A stretch of DNA of 59,750 bases from an uncultured Fibrobacter sp. (GTDB lineage Bacteria; Fibrobacterota; Fibrobacteria; Fibrobacterales; Fibrobacteraceae): NCBI GenBank assembly GCA_946186895.1, contig CAMHOW010000009.1, positions 1-59,750 of the forward strand, written 5' to 3'. Positions 55,510 to 59,750 of this stretch are shown here, piece by piece (within the stretch, counting starts at the first letter, position 1; the number at the start of each line of letters is the position of its first letter). A program made the position numbers and the translations under genes. The notes beneath the pieces were generated by a model. It worked only from the letters and a program-made list of their open reading frames with translations. It had not been told where the DNA came from and ran no database searches.

Positions 55510-56889
55510 ATGAAAAATCTTTTAGCATTGTTATTTGCCTTGTTCTTTGTAACAACCGCCGCAGCAGAATCATACGAGCCTTCGGGCAAGATTACGCAAA
55601 CAGTTCTAGCAGGGGAACTTTCTCAGACCGTGTATGCGGGCGACAATATTGCACCGATCAAGATTTCGTACACCATTACAGAAGGCAAGGAAGGCGAAAT
55701 AAAGGGACATCAATCATATGGCCTTTCCGACTTAGGCCTGACGGAGTCCTGGGAAGGCTCTATTTGCGAAATTTCAGGGCAAATCGGTAGAAATCTTGTT
55801 GCCCAAACGATAAGCGCCTATATCCTGGTTCAAGACGATGAAGGCAAATCTGCCCTGACGGAACTCTCATTTGAGATAACAGAAAAACCGTTTTCATTTG
55901 CATGGAATAGCGAAAGCGGTGATATGAACCAAAGCATCAAGGCTGGCGAAACCATTACGCCTATCGTTTTTGATTACGACGGAATTAAAACATGGGGTGT
56001 AAGCGAGCTCCCAGCTGAACTCATAAAAGAGAACGATCTAGAAAAACATACCATAACAATTGCCGGCACTATAGATGAAGGGGTTGCGGCAGGGGACTAT
56101 AAATACCAGGTTGTCGTCACAGACGAAAATGACGAGAAGCATACTCTGTCCGGGACAATCACGGTAGAAGGCCTCACAGATGTAACAGATATACATATTG
56201 TGGAAAATGAAAAACAGACGGCCACAGCAGGCGGGGCGATTAAGCCGATTGTGCTCAAGGTGGCTAATGCAACAACCGTCAGAATGGAAGATGGTCCACC
56301 AGGGAACTTTAACGGAACCAGCGAAGACGGAATCACGCTTACCATTAATGGCACTGTTGACAAAACTGCAAAAGACAGTACCTACGTAATGAAGGTTATT
56401 GCCGAAGGCAACAAAAACAACGATACCGCCTTTGCAACCATCGAAGTGGTTCATAAGCCTGTAGAGACATCGTCGTCAAGCACTCTGGCATCTTCAAGTT
56501 CTGCGGCACCTGGCAGCTCTAGCGAAAAGGCCAGCGAGCCGAAGTCCTCAAACAGTTCTGCCGAAAAACCTTCTTCAAGTTCCACGAAGTCCGACAAGAA
56601 TCCATCGAACGAAAAGAGCGACAAGGGCGATAAAACGGACAAGATCACGACCGTGGCCATGAACGGCGCAAAGTTCGGCTATGCAAACAACATGCTGACT
56701 GTCGCGTTACCCACATCTTCCATGGTGCGCATGCAAGTGTTCGACTTGACCGGGCATCTGGTAGAGTCTCTTATAGAACCCGTTATAGGCTCCAAGATTT
56801 TCAGCCTAGCTCACTTGAACAGGGGCAATTACCTGGTGCGCGTAGAAAGCAATAACCAAACGCACGCAGCAAAAATCGCGGTGAAATAA
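55510..56889 (+). CDS. Surface protein with three Ig-like repeats, Ser-rich linker and sorting-like domain
   Basis: A 459-residue protein starting at MKNLLALLFALFF, where aaaggag is correctly spaced; a frame to 55423 would bury the signal peptide. Three tandem repeats of about 95-100 residues each open with the same pattern (QTVYAGDNIAPIKISY; QSIKAGETITPIVFDY; QTATAGGAIKPIVLKV) and look like cadherin/Ig beta domains. A Ser/Lys-rich linker (about 318-378) leads to a sorting-like end about 385-459 (VRMQVFDLTGHLVESL, LNRGNYLVRVES). No catalytic domain; likely an adhesin or scaffold. Confidence 0.75.
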   Translation: MKNLLALLFALFFVTTAAAESYEPSGKITQTVLAGELSQTVYAGDNIAPIKISYTITEGKEGEIKGHQSYGLSDLGLTESWEGSICEISGQIGRNLVAQTISAYILVQDDEGKSALTELSFEITEKPFSFAWNSESGDMNQSIKAGETITPIVFDYDGIKTWGVSELPAELIKENDLEKHTITIAGTIDEGVAAGDYKYQVVVTDENDEKHTLSGTITVEGLTDVTDIHIVENEKQTATAGGAIKPIVLKVANATTVRMEDGPPGNFNGTSEDGITLTINGTVDKTAKDSTYVMKVIAEGNKNNDTAFATIEVVHKPVETSSSSTLASSSSAAPGSSSEKASEPKSSNSSAEKPSSSSTKSDKNPSNEKSDKGDKTDKITTVAMNGAKFGYANNMLTVALPTSSMVRMQVFDLTGHLVESLIEPVIGSKIFSLAHLNRGNYLVRVESNNQTHAAKIAVK

Positions 56890-56902
56890 ACACCGATATT
56901 TT

Positions 56903-56920
56903 AGGGGGAAGCCTCCCCCT
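56903..56920. other. Short GC-rich hairpin after the surface protein gene
   Basis: Seven-base arms aggggga / tccccct with a 4-base loop, 13 bases after the stop codon. No T-tract on the plus strand; it may be a Rho-assisted or processing stem. Confidence 0.4.
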
Positions 56921-56954
56921 GCCTGCAGCCGCTTTGTCCGCGGGTTCCGCAGAC

Positions 56955-56982
56955 TGTCATCCTCGCGAAGGCGGGGATCTCC
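56955..56982. repeat. REP-like palindrome (second copy of variant b)
   Basis: The 28-base unit is the reverse complement of 6197-6224 with one base changed (a G-U pair in one arm). It is intergenic, between a surface-protein gene and the PIN toxin gene, as expected for the family. Confidence 0.75.
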
Positions 56983-57031
56983 TTTCCAATCCGCGTCCAA
57001 ACCGTCTTCCGGACACCCCCTCTGCAGGGCC

Positions 57032-57619
57032 TCAGGCGCCGGCCCCGCAACGCCCCGCTCTTGCGGCCTTGATTTCGGCTTCGATTTCCTCTTCGCTCAT
57101 CCCGGCGGTCCCGTTCTTGTGAGCCTCGTCGTTGAGCGCATACAGGGCTTTCATCAGCCTGGAAACGTCGTAATCGATGCGAGGCTCGTTTACGACAAAT
57201 CCCGACGGAGTAGGCCTAATCAGTTCGTAAAAATCCTTGGGCGATATTGCAAAAGGGCATCCTGGAAAATGTTTTAAATTCCCCGTCACAAGAAAAGCTT
57301 TCTTATCCTGATGAGCGAAAGCTACATCGTAGAAAATCTTGTCATCCATATCTGGCAAAACAACATTAGACTCTTTTACCGGCTCATTGACCGCGTATTT
57401 TGAAATCTCGTCAATAAAAGAATTCTGATACTCTAACGAGAAATTAAACTTTCCCCTTTGTAGGACTTCCCGATATTCCTCAATAATATTGCTGTCAATA
57501 ATGGGAATATACTTCTTTTGGGCAATGCCTAGAAAAATCTTTAGAGGTATGGATTCGCCCCTGTTTTTTGCCAGTGCGGCAGAAACCAAGACGTTTGTAT
57601 CAACGACTGCGTACACCAT
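57032..57619 (-). CDS. PIN-domain toxin (COG1569 type) with antitoxin-like C-terminal tail
   Basis: A 195-residue protein starting MVYAVVDTNVLVSAAL. The PIN ribonuclease core about 1-135 shows AVVDTN (first acidic residue), IIEEYREVL, LPDMDDKIFYD and the late FLVTGNLKHFP, all expected for the nuclease site. It should cut RNA when free. Residues about 150-195 (LMKALYALNDEAHKNG, MSEEEIEAEIKAARAG) are almost the same as the end of the antitoxin and are encoded by a direct repeat. The start overlaps the antitoxin gene by 20 nt. Confidence 0.85.
   Translation of the reverse strand: MVYAVVDTNVLVSAALAKNRGESIPLKIFLGIAQKKYIPIIDSNIIEEYREVLQRGKFNFSLEYQNSFIDEISKYAVNEPVKESNVVLPDMDDKIFYDVAFAHQDKKAFLVTGNLKHFPGCPFAISPKDFYELIRPTPSGFVVNEPRIDYDVSRLMKALYALNDEAHKNGTAGMSEEEIEAEIKAARAGRCGAGA
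57063..57159. repeat. Direct repeat, toxin copy (97 bp)
   Basis: Matches 57643-57739 at an offset of 580 bases with about four differences; encodes the last part of the PIN protein in the same frame as in the antitoxin. Confidence 0.85.
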
Positions 57620-57926
57620 GTTTCTTTTTCCTCTCGGCCCTAGCCGCCTTGATTTCGGCTTCGATTTCCTCTTCACTCATCCCGGCGGTCCCGTTCTTGT
57701 GAGCCTCATCGTTGAGCGCATACAGGGCTTGCATCAGCCGACTGTTGTCTTGCGTGGTGGCAGAAGGGATTTCGTTCACGTTGAACGGAAGTCCCCTCTC
57801 GATGATAGCCCGCTTGAAGAAAATGCGGACTGCGGTCGGAATGTCCATCCCGAGCCTTTCGAACAGGTCGCTCACCTCGTTCTTGAGATTATCGTCTACA
57901 CGGATTTGTAGAATTGACATCGCCAT
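57600..57926 (-). CDS. RelB/DinJ-type antitoxin
   Basis: A 108-residue protein. The N-terminal ribbon-helix-helix is SILQIRVDDNLKNEVSDLFERLGMDIPTAVRIFFKRAI; the C-terminal part carries the toxin-binding tail MQALYALNDEAHKNG ... ARAERKKK. I start at ATG 57926 with gagg five bases upstream; another ATG two codons later is possible. Longer frames to 57983 run into the promoter. It is first in the operon, its end overlapping the PIN gene. RelB-family antitoxins bind their own operator; one candidate lies just upstream. Confidence 0.85.
   Translation of the reverse strand: MAMSILQIRVDDNLKNEVSDLFERLGMDIPTAVRIFFKRAIIERGLPFNVNEIPSATTQDNSRLMQALYALNDEAHKNGTAGMSEEEIEAEIKAARAERKKKHGVRSR
57643..57739. 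repeat. Direct repeat, antitoxin copy (97 bp)
   Basis: Partner of 57063-57159. It encodes the antitoxin tail from LMQALYALNDEAHKNG to the AARAE segment. Confidence 0.85.
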
Positions 57927-57937
57927 ATGCGCCTCGC

Positions 57938-57983
57938 AGTTGATACAACTACAAAATATAATATAAACAACGTGTAAAAGCAA
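57938..57983 (-). promoter_or_regulatory. Promoter and possible operator of the toxin-antitoxin operon
   Basis: On the minus strand TTGCTT (57978-57983) and TATATT (57955-57960) are 17 bases apart, a good sigma-70 match. Just downstream, agttg-ata-caact (57938-57950) is a perfect dyad placed where an autoregulating RelB-type antitoxin would bind. The antitoxin ATG is 12 bases further on. Confidence 0.6.
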
Positions 57984-58014
57984 CTGTTTTTCATTTTTGC
58001 CGCCCTTTCATGAA

Positions 58015-58041
58015 CAACTTGTAAATACCCCTTACAAGTTG
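58015..58041. other. Perfect 10-bp hairpin between ORF6N gene and TA operon
   Basis: Arms caacttgtaa / ttacaagttg with a 7-base loop, seven bases after the ORF6N stop on the minus strand. No clear T-tract follows, so it may be a weak terminator or another operator for the toxin-antitoxin system. Confidence 0.5.
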
Positions 58042-58047
58042 ATGTGC

Positions 58048-59007
58048 TCATCTCGGCTGCTGTTCCAGTTCAATCCGTTTTTCTTCTGACTTCTTTAGCA
58101 CCTCGTCCAGCGTGAATTCTTCCTTGCTAAAGAAAAACGTATTCGTGCCCAGGTCTTTCAGGGATGCCCCGAAATGGTAGGCCGTATCGTCGATAAACAG
58201 GAAGCGGTCGTGCATGCCGTAGCTCGGCAGAATCTTGAGCGGACACTCGGCGTACTGCGCGTTGTACGTCGCCAGGTCCACCTTGAAAACCTTGCTCTTG
58301 TCGTAGGTGTAGATGGTCGCCGACACGCCCTCGCCGCGCTTGAGCATCATCGCGAGCACCTTCTCGTCCACATAGCGGTCCACGAGGACTATCCGCTTTT
58401 TCGCCTGTCGAATTAGCCCGCACACGAACACATAGGCGTCGAACATCTGGTTGTTGTAATACAGCCCCTTCGACTGCAGTTCACCGCGATCCATCGCCTC
58501 GAAAATCGTGTCGAATTTATGGTCGTGTTCCAGCAAACGCGCATCCTGCTCGAGCATTTTGGACTCCACGTTGGACAGGCGGTTGACCAGTCCGCCGTTC
58601 CTGAGCAGGATATGCCGCATCTCGACGAAAGCGTCCATAATTTGAATGGTCGCGGTAATGGCCGTGTCGCTATGCAGAACAGAAGCAAGCATGGCAATCC
58701 CCTGTTCTGTGAAGGCGAATGGAAGTTTTTTAACGTTGCTGCCACGTTTGTTTCCGCTAACGTTCAAAGTCGCAATTTGCGACTTTGAAGAATCTGGAAA
58801 CTCCTTTTTGTTCAGCTGAAAACAAAATCTTTCAGGGAATTTCTTTGGATTTCGCCTAACAGCCTCATTGATACGCTTCGTTTCCACCCCGTAGAGCGTT
58901 GCCAAATCGCGGTCCAACATGACCTGTTTATCCCGGATGACAAGTATTTGCCGGGCAATCGGCATGTCCTCGACAGTGGGTTCTAGCGGTTTTTCGTCAT
59001 TTTTCAT
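58048..59007 (-). CDS. ORF6N-domain protein with C-terminal PLD-like domain
   Basis: A 319-residue protein. ORF6N (KilA-N-related) DNA-binding domain about 15-125: LVIRDKQVMLDRDLATLYGV, ERFCFQLNKKEF, LPFAFTEQGIAMLASVL. Then a coiled segment (SNVESKMLEQDARLLEHDHKFD) and an NTPase/PLD-like C-terminal domain about 185-319 with LVDRYVDEKVLAMMLKRG and HDRFLFIDDTAYHFGASLKDLG, one HxK/R-type half site. Start ATG 59007 has aaaggag eight bases upstream. The segment SKSQIATL is encoded by a perfect DNA palindrome that recurs upstream. Typical of phage or mobile regions; function unknown. Confidence 0.8.
   Translation of the reverse strand: MKNDEKPLEPTVEDMPIARQILVIRDKQVMLDRDLATLYGVETKRINEAVRRNPKKFPERFCFQLNKKEFPDSSKSQIATLNVSGNKRGSNVKKLPFAFTEQGIAMLASVLHSDTAITATIQIMDAFVEMRHILLRNGGLVNRLSNVESKMLEQDARLLEHDHKFDTIFEAMDRGELQSKGLYYNNQMFDAYVFVCGLIRQAKKRIVLVDRYVDEKVLAMMLKRGEGVSATIYTYDKSKVFKVDLATYNAQYAECPLKILPSYGMHDRFLFIDDTAYHFGASLKDLGTNTFFFSKEEFTLDEVLKKSEEKRIELEQQPR
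58763..58789. repeat. Perfect 27-base palindrome inside the ORF6N gene
   Basis: Thirteen-base arms ttcaaagtcgcaa / ttgcgactttgaa around one central T. On the coding strand it reads SKSQIATL in frame. Identical core to the copy at 59119. Confidence 0.85.
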
Positions 59008-59038
59008 CAAAAAACTCCTTTTTTTAGGCACGAATCAA

Positions 59039-59212
59039 CTTGAAGTCACAATTTGTGACATCAAGTTTTCGCTCTTTTTGAGGTCACAAATTGTGACCTC
59101 AAAATCTTGTGGTCATCGTTTAAAGTCGCAATTTGCGACTTTAAAGCCATTTGGAAATCGCAATCTGCGACATCAAGTTTTCGCTCTTTTTGAGGTCACA
59201 AATTGTGACCTC
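59039..59212. repeat. Array of five palindromes upstream of the ORF6N gene
   Basis: Copies: 59039-59065 (one mismatched pair), 59076-59104 (perfect, 14-base arms ttttgaggtcacaa), 59119-59145 (perfect, arms tttaaagtcgcaa), about 59149-59176 (degenerate, aaatcgcaatctgcgac), 59192-59212 (perfect 10-base arms gaggtcacaa). Two core types alternate: gtcacaa-ttgtgac and gtcgcaa-ttgcgac. A 44-base stretch at 59057-59100 is repeated exactly at 59169-59212, showing a 112-base tandem duplication. Likely operators or an expanding repeat; not a CRISPR. Confidence 0.85.
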
Positions 59213-59587
59213 CATTCCTCGTATTTCTATTGGGATGCTCTTGCGGTGCTGTTGGCGGGGGTCTTCCCCGGCGTTACTTGGCGCGGCTTTCGCCACACAC
59301 TCGAGCAGGTCGTGTTCCTGCCAGCTATCCAACAACATCAACAAGAAGGTTGATGAACCCCACCGCGGATGCACGTACGGGCCGCAAGGCCTATGCCGAC
59401 TGTCGCAGGGATTGTCGTAATCTCAGGTCGAGCGCGCAAGAATGAATCTGCACACCCGTTCACTAAATATACATCCTCGCGCGGCCCCTGTCAAGAGATT
59501 TCTCGAAAATTAATTGTGGCGAATTTGCCATAATCACAATGTCATTTTCTGTCACTAGCATTATCTATCTTTCGGGGTGGAGGCACT
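59213..59587. other. Non-coding stretch with hairpins, no convincing gene
   Basis: Open frames here are short and mutually shadowing. A GC-richer block 59240-59440 contains a 7-bp hairpin catcaac / gttgatg (59336-59342, 59349-59355) and a cgggg / ccccg stem near 59255. An AT-rich part 59460-59580 precedes the next gene and should hold its promoter. A structured RNA or a decayed gene is possible; I cannot match a known RNA family. Confidence 0.4.
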
Positions 59588-59750
59588 ATGGAAAACGACA
59601 CGTTCGGCGGCGCGATACTCGCATGGGTCAAGAGCGCAAAGGCGTTCCTGAAAGTCCAGGCGGGCACGGGCGACAACCTGCTCGAAGAAGACATTCGGGA
59701 AGGGTTCACCGACTATTGCCTATGGTCCACGTTCCGGCCGGAAAGCATCG
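59588..59750 (+). CDS. Partial gene, unrecognised, cut by right edge
   Basis: ATG after ggtggagg opens a frame with no stop to the window end (54 codons). It begins MENDTFGGAILAWVKSAK and continues with acidic and aromatic residues (EEDIREGFTDYCLWSTF). No family recognised; cytoplasmic by composition. Its good ribosome site supports a real gene. Confidence 0.6.
   Translation, partial: MENDTFGGAILAWVKSAKAFLKVQAGTGDNLLEEDIREGFTDYCLWSTFRPESI

Noticed and set aside
59039..59212. CRISPR array
   Set aside because: Units are palindromes of varying core with no regular unique spacers, and no cas gene is present.
59141..59374. 77-codon minus-strand frame ending in the palindrome array
   Set aside because: Its C-terminal part is only a translation of the palindromes (EVTICDLK, SQIAIS) and its N-terminal part has no recognisable fold.
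1..59750. tRNA or rRNA genes
   Set aside because: No cloverleaf-type sequence or rRNA stretch was recognised while reading both strands; a tool scan could still find a tRNA I missed.

Overview
The window looks like a chromosome segment of a Fibrobacter-type bacterium (phylum Fibrobacterota): an anaerobic, gut-type, plant-fibre degrader with a Gram-negative envelope. Evidence: a secreted GH9 glycanase, a CE1-like esterase and a CE2-like acetyl esterase; Ser-rich linkers and C-terminal sorting-like domains on surface proteins; many lipoproteins; a K+-dependent-type membrane pyrophosphatase; no respiratory-chain genes in view. The assignment rests on protein style, not on a marker gene; there is no rRNA or tRNA gene.

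Layout. 1-55: outer end of an IS3-like element running off the left edge. 131-2378: palindromic repeat and GH9 glycanase. 2454-7033: Y-family polymerase with a small YolD-like partner, an S41 lipoprotein protease and two TPR proteins with Gln/Asn/Asp-rich tails, all on the minus strand. 7092-12061: cell-surface glycan genes (GT-C glycosyltransferase, FAD oxidoreductase, GtrA flippase-like protein, divergent epimerase). 12069-15963: M18 aminopeptidase, MlaD/MCE lipid-transport protein and two unrecognised exported proteins. 16039-20934: tightly overlapped operon ispA-dxs-trmH-like-pyrF. 21062-28191: esterase, hppA, diguanylate cyclase, CE2 esterase and a monohaem cytochrome c. 28210-37354: minus-strand run NlpE-like lipoprotein, LytTR regulator, signal peptidase I, Ig-like lipoprotein, exonuclease-DinG helicase and a helicase-associated-domain protein. 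37383-51571: apparent operon of a lipoprotein, a 3883-residue lipase-like giant surface protein, a LolA-like periplasmic protein and an FGE-like lipoprotein. 51777-56889: M6-peptidase-like surface protein with a ruined zinc site, TSCPD protein and a three-Ig-repeat surface protein. 57032-59750: accessory region with a RelB/PIN toxin-antitoxin pair, an ORF6N/PLD-like protein with a palindrome array upstream, and a truncated gene at the right edge.

How the parts relate. Three themes dominate: export and surface display (SPase I, sorting-like domains, giant adhesin, lipoproteins), fibre deacetylation and hydrolysis (GH9, CE1, CE2), and envelope lipid/glycan and isoprenoid supply (MCE, GT-C/GtrA, ispA/dxs). 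The NlpE-LytTR-SPase order suggests envelope sensing tied to secretion capacity, but that is inference.

Most striking: (1) a family of near-perfect palindromes occurring both inside the ORF6N gene and as a multi-copy array upstream of it; (2) a toxin and its antitoxin ending in the same tail, encoded by a 97-bp near-identical direct repeat; (3) the giant lipase-adhesin operon; (4) two unrelated small repeat families that have entered protein-coding sequence in frame; (5) a dead M6 protease scaffold.
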